From assembly GCA_902764285.1 (NCBI GenBank), contig CACWVN010000007.1, forward strand, positions 1-37,112: a DNA stretch of 37,112 nt. The letters run 5' to 3'. Position numbers and translations under genes: made by a program. Origin of the DNA: an uncultured Eubacteriales bacterium (GTDB lineage: Bacteria > Bacillota > Clostridia > Christensenellales > Aristaeellaceae). The notes under the pieces were generated by a model. The model had not been told where the DNA came from, searched no databases, and worked only from the letters and a program-made list of their open reading frames with translations. Numbering within the stretch: position 1 is the stretch's first letter; every line of letters starts with the position of its first letter. Positions 22,219 through 28,962 of the stretch are shown one piece after another.

Positions 22219-23787
22219 TTACCAGTGCTCCAGGTACTTGCGCATATAAATCAGAGAATTCTTCTTGCGCAGGCCGTTGGCGGTGGACAGCACGATGTAC
22301 ACGTCGTCGATCTTGTGGTATTTCATCAGCTTGCCGATGCCGGCGCCGGCGTCGGCGCGGTTGTGGTATTCCGAACGGGGATCCACCATGTGCACCTCGT
22401 CGTAATAGGGCAGCAGGTACGGCGTAAAGGCGTTGCCGAAGGAATCGCAGATCACCAGCGCCCGCCGCCCGGTGTTCGCGCCGGTGACGATCCGCCGCCA
22501 GGGGAAGCGCGTGTTGTTCACGAAGCCCGTATAGCCGTCGGACTTGTAGTTCATCAGCTTTAATTCGGTGGAATGGGTGATCTTTGTCAGCACGTAGCTT
22601 CGACAGGGCAGCAGCGGATACAGGAAATTGAACACATCGCGGTGTCCCTTCCATTCCTTGCTTCGGTTGGACTTGTAGCTGTATTCGCTGTACGGGATGA
22701 CCGGTATGCCCTGGCGCCGCATCATCTCCGCGCACACGGCGTAGGCGCCCTCGGCCGACCAGTGGTGGTCGGTCTCATAGAACATCTTCGCGCCCTGGGC
22801 GATGTAGGGTTCGAGGATCTCCATGGTGTTGAAGATCATGATGCGGGGCTCGTCCTCCACATACTTCGCCAGCACCAGCTCGGCGCTGCTGCCCCAGCCC
22901 ACGACGGTCTTGCGGGAATAGGTCCAGCGGTGGGATATGGAGGCCAGCGGCACCTGGGTGTACAGTATGTGGCCGTCCTTGGGCAGGTATTTCAGATACA
23001 TCCGCAAGGTCTGGGCGAAGGTCTTGATGTCCTTGTTGCTGAAGGTGTAGATCTTCTCCAGACTGCCGTCCTTGTGCTTCAGCCACATATAGCTGTGCTT
23101 GGATGTCACGGGCACCTTGCCCTTTTCCACCGTCAGCACGCCGCCTTCCGCGTCGTCGTCCGACTCCGACGCGCCGTCGTCGCCGCCGTCCGCCGCGTCC
23201 GCGCCGTCATCCGCGTCCGGGAAGCCGTCCGCCTGCGCGTCCTCCGCGGGCGCGCCCGACAGCAGCGCCGGATCCATGGCGGGGCCTTCGGGCTCGTCGA
23301 CGGTCTCGACGGCGCTCTGGCCTTCCATTTCGGAAATGCCGGCCGGCAGCAGCGCGTCGCCCTCCTCCGGCATATCGCCCGGCAGCGCGCCGTCCATGGC
23401 GTCCGGCGCTTCGTCCGACGCCGCGCCGGCCTGCGATTCCGTCGCGGGGTTGATGCCCTCGGTGGCCATGCGCCGCTCCATGTCCCGGGCCTGGACGACC
23501 AGCTTTTCATCCTCCGAGAGCGTGGAGAACCGGTCCAGCAGGCCATCGGTCAGCTTGATCACCTCGTCGCGCCCGAAGAAGGCGTCGGAGAGAAAATCCT
23601 CGAACCCGGTCATGAATTCGCCGTTGGCCAGCGTCTGGGCGTTGGCCGTGGGGAATGCCGCCAGCATGCGGTTTTCCGTCTCGGAAAGGCGGCTGCGCTT
23701 GTTGGTGGCCACGATCAGGAAAAACCCGGCGATGGCGCACAGTATGATCCACCACAGGGCGACGGTAAAAGCAAATTTACGCTTCAT
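22219..23787 (-). CDS. DHHW family (AlgX/AlgJ-like) extracytoplasmic protein
   Basis: The 522-aa protein has an N-terminal membrane anchor (about 8-27) and an extracytoplasmic SGNH-like domain. The family signatures are TDHHWSAEGAYAVC (339-352) and ICDSFGNAF (447-455), which carry the His and the Asp-Ser expected of AlgJ/AlgX/DltD-like acetyl-transfer partners. Between about 110 and 215 it carries an Asp/Glu/Ala/Gly-rich low-complexity insertion that is absent from typical members. The start has GGAGG upstream and lies 13 bp after the MBOAT gene. In such pairs the MBOAT protein moves an acyl group across the membrane, and the SGNH-like partner transfers it to a surface polymer. Confidence 0.92.
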   Translation of the reverse strand: MKRKFAFTVALWWIILCAIAGFFLIVATNKRSRLSETENRMLAAFPTANAQTLANGEFMTGFEDFLSDAFFGRDEVIKLTDGLLDRFSTLSEDEKLVVQARDMERRMATEGINPATESQAGAASDEAPDAMDGALPGDMPEEGDALLPAGISEMEGQSAVETVDEPEGPAMDPALLSGAPAEDAQADGFPDADDGADAADGGDDGASESDDDAEGGVLTVEKGKVPVTSKHSYMWLKHKDGSLEKIYTFSNKDIKTFAQTLRMYLKYLPKDGHILYTQVPLASISHRWTYSRKTVVGWGSSAELVLAKYVEDEPRIMIFNTMEILEPYIAQGAKMFYETDHHWSAEGAYAVCAEMMRRQGIPVIPYSEYSYKSNRSKEWKGHRDVFNFLYPLLPCRSYVLTKITHSTELKLMNYKSDGYTGFVNNTRFPWRRIVTGANTGRRALVICDSFGNAFTPYLLPYYDEVHMVDPRSEYHNRADAGAGIGKLMKYHKIDDVYIVLSTANGLRKKNSLIYMRKYLEHW

Positions 23788-23800
23788 ACGCGGCCTCCGA

Positions 23801-25213
23801 TCAGAACTGGAAGTAGATAAACGGGTTGTAGCTCTGGCCCACCAGGAACAGCACGCTCAGCGCCAGCACCGCCGTCAGAGCCAGCGAGCGCACGATGTCC
23901 ACCGGCAGTCCGGGCAGCTTCAGCCGTTCGGCCAGCCGCTTCAACGCCGGCGAGATGGGCAGGCTGGCGGCGAAGGCGATCAGCGGGAACAGCGAATAGG
24001 TGCGGATGATCTGCGAGGATTCGGCGTCCATCAGCCCGCTGGCGCCGATGCCGAACATCGCGCCGACGTGCCTGAGCCCCTGGCCCAGCGTGGGATAATA
24101 GAAGATGACCCAGCCGATCATCACCGCGATCATCGTGATCAGCCAGTTCACCGGCCGGGGCAGCCGTTCGCGGCGTTTGCCCAGGTACAGCAGATCCAGC
24201 ACCAGCAGCGCGCCGTAATACAGCCCCCAGACCACGAACGTCCAGGCCGCGCCGTGCCACAGGCCGGTCAGCATCCACACCGCCAGCGTGTTGATCACCG
24301 TGCGCCGCGTGCCCTTGCGGTTGCCGCCCAGCGGGATGTACACGTAATCGCGGAAGAAGCTGCCCAGCGAGATGTGCCAGCGCCGCCAGAATTCGCGCAC
24401 GGACAGGGATATGTAGGGATAATTGAAGTTTTCCTTGTATCGGAAGCCCAGTATGCGGCCCATGCCGATGGCCATGTCGGAATAGCCGGAGAAGTCGAAG
24501 TAGATCTGCAGCGTGTACAGCAGCGCGGCGTACCACGCGCCGCCCACCGAAAGCGCCGCGGCCCCGGCCTGGGGCATGGCGGACAGCGCCTGGCCGCAGA
24601 TATTGGCGAAGATGACCTTCTTGCCCAGGCCCGCCACGAACCGCTGCATGCCGTCGGAGAAGTCGTCCGGCGTCGTGGTGCGGCGGGTGATCTGCGCGGC
24701 GACGTCGGCGTACTGCACGATGGGCCCGGCGATCAGCTGGGGGAAGCAGCTGACGTACAGCATCAGGTTGGTGAACCGCTTTTGAGGCTTCACCTTCCGG
24801 CGGTACACGTCCACGGTGTAGGTGATGACCTGGAAGGTGTAAAAGGAGATGCCGATGGGCAGCTCCAGCACCGGCACGCGGTGGGCGGAGCCGAAAAGCC
24901 CGAGGAACGTGTTGGCGAAGAACGCGGCGTATTTGAACGCGAACAGCAGCGCCGCGGACGCGCCCACGCCCAGGATCAGCCACAGCCGGCGCACGCCCTC
25001 GGACTTCGCCCGCGCGATCCGCCGGCCGGCGAAGTAGTTCACCACCGTGGAGGCCACCATCGCCAGCACCCAGATCGGCTCGCCCCAGGCGTAGAACACC
25101 AGCGACGCGACCATCAGCACCAGGTTGCGCCAGCGCAGTTCCTTCCGCACGAAGCACAGTATCAGCGTGATGGGGAAAAAGAAAAACAGAAATGTCAGGC
25201 TGGAAAAAACCAT
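23801..25213 (-). CDS. MBOAT family membrane-bound O-acyltransferase (AlgI/DltB-like)
   Basis: The 470-aa polytopic membrane protein has about 10-12 hydrophobic segments. It passes acyl groups, usually acetyl or D-alanyl, from a cytoplasmic donor to an extracytoplasmic acceptor. Signatures are PIGISFYTFQVITYTVDVYR (119-138), LIAGPIVQY (160-168) and IYFDFSGYSDMAIGMGRILG (237-256). FWRRWHISLGSFFRDYVYIPLGGNR (275-299) and LTGLWHGAAWTF, with the catalytic His320, complete the set. It closely follows the AlgI pattern. The start has AAGGAGC upstream. The gene heads the operon behind a TTGACG-N17-TATAAT promoter. The acceptor polymer is unknown; AlgI-like MBOATs in Firmicutes act on various cell-wall glycans. 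Confidence 0.95.
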   Translation of the reverse strand: MVFSSLTFLFFFFPITLILCFVRKELRWRNLVLMVASLVFYAWGEPIWVLAMVASTVVNYFAGRRIARAKSEGVRRLWLILGVGASAALLFAFKYAAFFANTFLGLFGSAHRVPVLELPIGISFYTFQVITYTVDVYRRKVKPQKRFTNLMLYVSCFPQLIAGPIVQYADVAAQITRRTTTPDDFSDGMQRFVAGLGKKVIFANICGQALSAMPQAGAAALSVGGAWYAALLYTLQIYFDFSGYSDMAIGMGRILGFRYKENFNYPYISLSVREFWRRWHISLGSFFRDYVYIPLGGNRKGTRRTVINTLAVWMLTGLWHGAAWTFVVWGLYYGALLVLDLLYLGKRRERLPRPVNWLITMIAVMIGWVIFYYPTLGQGLRHVGAMFGIGASGLMDAESSQIIRTYSLFPLIAFAASLPISPALKRLAERLKLPGLPVDIVRSLALTAVLALSVLFLVGQSYNPFIYFQF

Positions 25214-25255
25214 GCGCCCAGCTCCTTGTCGGTCGTGAAAAAAGGATACCTATTA

Positions 25256-25284
25256 ATTATAACATGCTGTCACAATTTCGTCAA
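25256..25284 (-). promoter_or_regulatory. Sigma-A promoter of the MBOAT-DHHW-RCC1 operon
   Basis: On the minus strand, TTGACG (25279-25284), a 17-bp spacer and TATAAT (25256-25261), about 40 bases before the MBOAT start codon. Confidence 0.88.
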
Positions 25285-25307
25285 GATTTTATAATGCCCC
25301 GTTTCCC

Positions 25308-25377
25308 AAAGCCTTCCGCTTCAGGGGAAGGTGCCCCGCAGGGGCGGAAGAGGTCGCCCTTCCTCCCGCGGCACAAA
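25308..25377. repeat. Intergenic palindromic repeat element (putative interspersed repeat)
   Basis: The stretch has nested complementary parts: CCTTCC/GGAAGG (25313-25331) and GCCCC/GGGGC (25333-25345), followed by GGAAGAGGTCGCC and CTTCCTCCCGCGGC. I recall similar AAGCCTTCC...GGGGAAGG...GGAAGAGG elements between genes in gut Clostridia such as Faecalibacterium. Only one copy is present here, so its repeat nature is inferred. Confidence 0.5.
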
Positions 25378-25412
25378 CCCGCCGCCGCATCGCAGATTTA
25401 ACGCCAGCGGGT

Positions 25413-25441
25413 TTGACGCGCATGGCAAATTATGCTATATT
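25413..25441 (+). promoter_or_regulatory. Extended -10 promoter for the PPi-phosphofructokinase gene
   Basis: TTGACG (25413-25418), a 17-bp spacer and TGC-TATATT (-10 at 25436-25441). The leader includes a small hairpin CATAGG-GGCAT-CCTATG (about 25453-25469). Confidence 0.85.
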
Positions 25442-25501
25442 TATGCTGTACGCATAGGGGCATCCTATGTGAATGCCAACAGCAAGAATTGAAAGGAATG
25501 A

Positions 25502-26761
25502 ATGAATATGAGCCAGCTGAAAGGCGCATGCATCATCGGTCAGTCCGGCGGCCCCAGCGCCGTCATCAACGCGTCCGCTTACGGCGCGATCAAAACCGCC
25601 CTGGAGAACGGGGACATCACCCAGGTCCTGGGCGCGCTGCACGGCATCAAGGGCGTGCTGGACGACGACCTGATCGACATGGGCAAGGAAGATCCCGCCG
25701 AGCTCGCCTATATGAAGTACACCCCGTCCTCCGCGCTGGGTTCCTGCCGCTACAAGCTGGCCGACCCGGACGTGGACGACACCGACTACAAGCGCATCCT
25801 GGAGATCTTCAAGAAGTACAACGTGCGCTACTTCTTCTACAACGGCGGCAACGACAGCATGGATACCTGCAACAAGATCAGCAAGTTCATGCTGAAGAAC
25901 GGCTATGAGTGCCGCGTGATGGGCATTCCCAAGACCATCGACAACGACCTGTACGGCACCGACCACTGCCCGGGCTTTGCCTCCGCCGCGAAGTACATCG
26001 CCACCTCCGTGATGGAAGTGTACCGCGATTCCACCGTGTACGACACCGGCATGATCACCATCATCGAGTGCATGGGCCGCCACGCGGGCTGGCTGACCGC
26101 CGCCGCGGCGCTGGCGGGCTTCGCCGGCGACGGCGCGGACCTGATCTACCTGCCGGAGAAGGATTTCGACCTGGACGCCTTCACCGAGAAGGTCAAGGCC
26201 ATCTATGAAAAGCAGAAGAAGTGCCTCGTCGTGGTGTCCGAGGGCATCCATGACAAGGACGGCAAGTTCATCAGCGAGTACGGCAGCGCCAACGCCGCCA
26301 AGGACGCCTTCGGCCACACCCAGCTGGGCGGCCTGGCTTCCTTCCTGGCCAACCACATGAAGGCTGCCACCGGCGCGAAGGTGCGCGGCATCGAACTGTC
26401 GCTGCTGCAGCGCTGCGCGGCCCACTGCGCGTCCCAGACCGACATCGACGAATCCTTCTCCGCCGGCAAGGCCGCCGTGGAAAACGCCGTGGCGGGCATC
26501 ACCGACAAGATGGTGGGATTCGAGCGCAGCTACGTGGACGGCAAGTACGTCTGCAACATCAAGCTGTTCAACCTGACCGACGTGGCCAACACCGAAAAGA
26601 AGGTCCCGCTGGAGTGGATCAACGCCGAGGGTGACGGCCTGAACCAGGGCTTCATCGACTACGCGCTGCCGCTGATCCAGGGCGAGACCCAGCTGGCCAA
26701 GGAGAACGGCCTGCCGCGCTTCGTGCGCCTGGCCAAGGTGAAGGCCGAACCCATCGCGTAA
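25502..26761 (+). CDS. pfp: Pyrophosphate-dependent 6-phosphofructokinase
   Basis: The 419-aa cytosolic glycolytic enzyme phosphorylates fructose 6-phosphate, most likely with PPi instead of ATP. Two residues mark the PPi type: Asp in GGNDS (115-119), where ATP enzymes have Gly (GGDGS), and Lys in PKTIDND (143-149), where ATP enzymes have Gly. Other motifs are GQSGGPSAVINAS (13-25) and ECMGRHAGW (189-197). The sugar-phosphate-binding C-terminal half is complete. The length fits the 400-residue PPi clade rather than the 320-residue ATP clade. ATG 25502 and ATG 25508 are both in frame; AAGGAA at 25493-25498 fits the second slightly better. It has its own promoter and a strong terminator, as expected for a highly expressed housekeeping gene. 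Confidence 0.94.
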   Translation: MNMSQLKGACIIGQSGGPSAVINASAYGAIKTALENGDITQVLGALHGIKGVLDDDLIDMGKEDPAELAYMKYTPSSALGSCRYKLADPDVDDTDYKRILEIFKKYNVRYFFYNGGNDSMDTCNKISKFMLKNGYECRVMGIPKTIDNDLYGTDHCPGFASAAKYIATSVMEVYRDSTVYDTGMITIIECMGRHAGWLTAAAALAGFAGDGADLIYLPEKDFDLDAFTEKVKAIYEKQKKCLVVVSEGIHDKDGKFISEYGSANAAKDAFGHTQLGGLASFLANHMKAATGAKVRGIELSLLQRCAAHCASQTDIDESFSAGKAAVENAVAGITDKMVGFERSYVDGKYVCNIKLFNLTDVANTEKKVPLEWINAEGDGLNQGFIDYALPLIQGETQLAKENGLPRFVRLAKVKAEPIA

Positions 26762-26775
26762 GCGAACGCCTTTGG

Positions 26776-26805
26776 CAAAAGCCCCGTTGCGAAACGGGGC
26801 TTTTG
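26776..26805 (+). terminator. Intrinsic terminator after pfp
   Basis: A 13-bp perfect stem CAAAAGCCCCGTT/AACGGGGCTTTTG has a GNRA-type GCGA loop. The T run lies within the right arm, 14 bp beyond the stop codon. Confidence 0.9.
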
Positions 26806-26820
26806 TGTATGGGAGGAAAC

Positions 26821-27453
26821 ATGAATTATCGGATCATCGACATGGACGGCTATCCCCGCCGGGCGCACTTTGACTACTTCCGGTCGCTGCAGAACCCGTA
26901 CGTGGGCGTGACGGTGGACGTGGACGTGACGGCGCTGCGGGATTTCTGCCGGGCGCGCGGCGCGTCCTTCTACCTGGCGTTCATGCACGCCGCGGCCCGG
27001 GCGGCCGACGCCGTGCCCCAGCTGCGCCAGCGGATCCGCGGCGGCGGCATCGTGGAATACGACGCCTGCGGCACCAGCCACGTGGAGCCCGCGGACGGCG
27101 ACGCCTACGGCTACTGCACGCTGTACCACGACCTGGACTGGGACGCATACCTGCCCTACGCCGAGGCGACCCGCCGGCGCTGCCGTGAAAACGCCTCCAT
27201 CCAGGAGGACGCCGGCGTGGAGGGGCTGTACTTCGTCACGTCGCTGCCCTGGCTGCACTACCGGCAGCTCATCCAGCCCACCGCCGGCGGCGACGAATCC
27301 AACCCGCGCATCTCCTGGGGCAGGTTCGAACCGGACGCCCGCGGGCGGCTGATGATGCCTGTGACGCTGCTGGCGCACCACGCGCTGGTGGACGGCGTCC
27401 ATCTGGCCGCGTTCTACCGAAACCTGGACGAGGAGATCGCGCAGCTGCCGTAA
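26821..27453 (+). CDS. Chloramphenicol acetyltransferase-fold (type A CAT family) acyltransferase
   Basis: This 210-aa cytosolic protein belongs to the CAT family of acetyl-CoA-dependent O-acetyltransferases, which act as trimers. The catalytic motif HHALVDGVH (186-194) corresponds to the canonical HHxxxDGxH, with the catalytic His and structural Asp present. Other family features are RRAHFDYFRSLQNPYVGVTVDVDVT near the N-terminus, GASFYLAFMHAAARAADAVPQLRQRI (48-73), and FVTSLPWLHYRQLIQP (138-153). Whether it acetylates chloramphenicol is not shown; many clostridial members of this family are not linked to resistance. The start is ATG 26821 directly after GGGAGGAAAC. It follows the pfp terminator by 15 bp, with no clear promoter of its own. 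Partial read-through from pfp is the likely source of its transcript. Confidence 0.9.
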   Translation: MNYRIIDMDGYPRRAHFDYFRSLQNPYVGVTVDVDVTALRDFCRARGASFYLAFMHAAARAADAVPQLRQRIRGGGIVEYDACGTSHVEPADGDAYGYCTLYHDLDWDAYLPYAEATRRRCRENASIQEDAGVEGLYFVTSLPWLHYRQLIQPTAGGDESNPRISWGRFEPDARGRLMMPVTLLAHHALVDGVHLAAFYRNLDEEIAQLP

Positions 27454-27493
27454 AAAACGGGGTTCCGGTATCTGTGCCGGAACCCCGTTTTTT
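27452..27493. terminator. Bidirectional intrinsic terminator between the CAT-like gene and thiT
   Basis: A perfect 17-bp stem (27452-27468 with 27477-27493) with six A and six T and an 8-base loop lies between the two convergent stop codons. Confidence 0.93.
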
Positions 27494-27496
27494 GTA

Positions 27497-28303
27497 TCAG
27501 TGTTTTTGACGCATCATATCCACCAGCCGGTGCATGCCGGGGATACAGGCCACCGCGGCGCACACCAGCGTGTCCGGGCCGCGGGAAGCCAGGTTGTAGA
27601 CCAGCGAGTAGACCAGGGCGTTCTGGTCGCCGGCGTATTCCGCAAAGAACACCACGCCGGACAGCACCTCCATGCAGTAGCGGCCCAATCCGCCGAACAG
27701 CGCGGCGACGGGCAGCTGCCAGCGCTTGTCGATCGGCAGGAGCACCGCCACATAGCTCAGCGCGATCGCGCCGTAGGCCAGCGGGTAATCCACCAGCATC
27801 TGGACGGGATGGATGATATACGGGTCGCTGACCAGGTGCAGAAGGCCGCACGCGCAGCCCACGATGAATCCCTTCACAGGGCCGCAGGACACCGTGAAGA
27901 TCACCAGCGGCAGCATGGCCGCGGGCGTGATGGAACCGCCCTGGGGCATGCGGAACAGGCGGATCAGGCTGAGCACGAACGAGATGGCGATGCACATCGC
28001 GCCCATGGCCAGCTGACGGCTGTTCCATTTGACGTTGCGCGCGTAGGAGAAGAGCGCGACGGCCGCGATGACCAACACCGCCACGAGCGCCCAGGTGTAC
28101 CACTTCTGCTCCAGCAGCTTCTTGATGACGGGCGAGGGCTCCGGTGCCGGTTCGCCTTCCGCCGTTTCCTCTTCGGCGGACGCCGCGGTTTCCTCAACGG
28201 CGGCTTCGGCGGTATCCGCTGTGGTTTCGGCGGTTTCCGCCAGCGCGGGGATCAGCAGCGCCGCCATCAGCAGCGCCATCAGCAGGGCAATCAGTTTCTT
28301 CAT
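27497..28303 (-). CDS. thiT: ThiT-like thiamine transporter (ECF S component) with an N-terminal signal peptide and linker
   Basis: The C-terminal 175 residues (about 95-268) match ThiT, the substrate-binding S component of the energy-coupling-factor thiamine importer. Signatures are AMGAMCIAISFVLSLIRL (99-116), FRMPQGGSITPAAMLPLVIF (117-136) and the family VDYPLAYGAI (171-180). About six membrane helices are visible. The TPP riboswitch in its leader supports the assignment strongly. Unlike the usual ThiT of about 180 residues, this one starts with a Sec signal peptide (1-22), an acidic Ala/Glu/Thr/Pro linker (23-58) and an extra membrane helix (about 69-88). The start has AAAGGAGG upstream. 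The ATPase and EcfT subunits are not in this window. Confidence 0.92.
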   Translation of the reverse strand: MKKLIALLMALLMAALLIPALAETAETTADTAEAAVEETAASAEEETAEGEPAPEPSPVIKKLLEQKWYTWALVAVLVIAAVALFSYARNVKWNSRQLAMGAMCIAISFVLSLIRLFRMPQGGSITPAAMLPLVIFTVSCGPVKGFIVGCACGLLHLVSDPYIIHPVQMLVDYPLAYGAIALSYVAVLLPIDKRWQLPVAALFGGLGRYCMEVLSGVVFFAEYAGDQNALVYSLVYNLASRGPDTLVCAAVACIPGMHRLVDMMRQKH

Positions 28304-28364
28304 CGTTATTCTTTCCTCCTTTGCCGTTTGCGGCGCAGCCCCGTTCGAACCGCGCCTTCCGCAA

Positions 28365-28400
28365 AAGGAAACCCGCGCGCATCACGGTGCGCGCGGGAAA
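28365..28400 (-). terminator. Riboswitch-controlled intrinsic terminator in the thiT leader
   Basis: On the minus strand, a 10-bp stem CCCGCGCGCA/TGCGCGCGGG (28388-28397 with 28372-28381) is followed by TTTCCTTTT. It sits between the TPP aptamer and the thiT ribosome binding site. A competing imperfect hairpin (28401-28426) lies between aptamer and terminator and may act as the switching element. Confidence 0.85.
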
Positions 28401-28423
28401 CGGAGTGCCACGTTTATGGCGTT

Positions 28424-28507
28424 CCGCTTCCCTCCGGTGGGATTATCCACTTCAGGTTCCAAGGGACCGGGCTTTTGCCCATCTCAGCCTTTCGGCGCCC
28501 CCAGCGG
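28424..28507 (-). ncRNA. TPP riboswitch (THI element)
   Basis: The minus strand shows the conserved thi-box. A CCGCT/AGCGG closing helix (28503-28507 with 28424-28428) encloses GGGGGCGCC, then GGCTGAGATGGG, a CCCGG arm and TTGGAACCTGA. GTGGATAATCCCAC and GGAGGGAAG complete it. These match the pyrimidine- and pyrophosphate-binding elements. It should bind thiamine pyrophosphate and reduce thiT expression through the downstream terminator. Confidence 0.96.
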
Positions 28508-28515
28508 TTACGTCT

Positions 28516-28544
28516 ATTCTAAGCCGGCATGCCGGTCGTGTCAA
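28516..28544 (-). promoter_or_regulatory. Sigma-A promoter for thiT
   Basis: On the minus strand, TTGACA (28539-28544), a 17-bp spacer holding the palindrome CCGGCATGCCGG, and TAGAAT (28516-28521). The aptamer begins 9 bases after the -10. Confidence 0.85.
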
Positions 28545-28554
28545 GCGTTGTTTG

Positions 28555-28962
28555 TTAATTGTCCTTTCGCGGAGCCTTGTTCCGGGGCGCGGACTGCGCT
28601 GCTTCCCGCTGCCGGGCGGCGCGGGCCTTTTTCCTGCGCAGCGCTTCGCGGCGTTTGCGCTCCTTTTCCGCCTTCCGGGCGATCAGGATCGCAGCGACGG
28701 CGATGACGACCAGCAGCGCCGCCAGCGCGATGAGGATCCAGGAACGGTTCGACCGGGCAACCGGTGCGCTTTCGCCGGCCTCCTGCGCGGCCAGCTGTTC
28801 CTGTTCGACGGTGTACTCGTAGGGAACCTCCGCCTCTTCGGGGTCAAATTCCTCCACTTCATCGGCCGCCGCGTCCGCCGGCGCGTCGGCCTCCGCCCAT
28901 GCGGGGACGCAGAACGCCGCCAGCATCAGCATCGCCAGCAAGAGGGCCATCAGTTTCTTCAT
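28555..28962 (-). CDS. Small membrane protein with signal peptide and basic tail
   Basis: The 135-aa protein has a Sec signal peptide (MKKLMALLLAMLMLAAFCVPAWA, 1-23) and an acidic Asp/Glu/Ala segment (24-70). One membrane helix follows (about 74-94, WILIALAALLVVIAVAAILIA), then a strongly basic cytoplasmic tail (KAEKERKRREALRRKKARAARQRE). No family is recognised. Its architecture, a signal peptide followed by an acidic stretch and a helix, mirrors the N-terminal part of the neighbouring ThiT. Its start codon overlaps the methyltransferase stop (ATGA, 28959-28962), and GGGAGGAACG lies inside the end of that gene. Only 10 bp separate its stop codon from the thiT -35 element, with no terminator between, so read-through into the thiT leader is likely. 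Confidence 0.75.
   Translation of the reverse strand: MKKLMALLLAMLMLAAFCVPAWAEADAPADAAADEVEEFDPEEAEVPYEYTVEQEQLAAQEAGESAPVARSNRSWILIALAALLVVIAVAAILIARKAEKERKRREALRRKKARAARQREAAQSAPRNKAPRKDN

Noticed and set aside
23099..25294. Long plus-strand frame opposite the MBOAT and DHHW genes
   Set aside because: It is an antisense shadow. The minus-strand frames carry clear MBOAT and DHHW signatures and proper ribosome binding sites.
26821..27453. Calling the CAT-family protein a chloramphenicol resistance gene
   Set aside because: The catalytic motif is present, but no mobile element or resistance context is near, and many chromosomal clostridial members of the family have unknown substrates.
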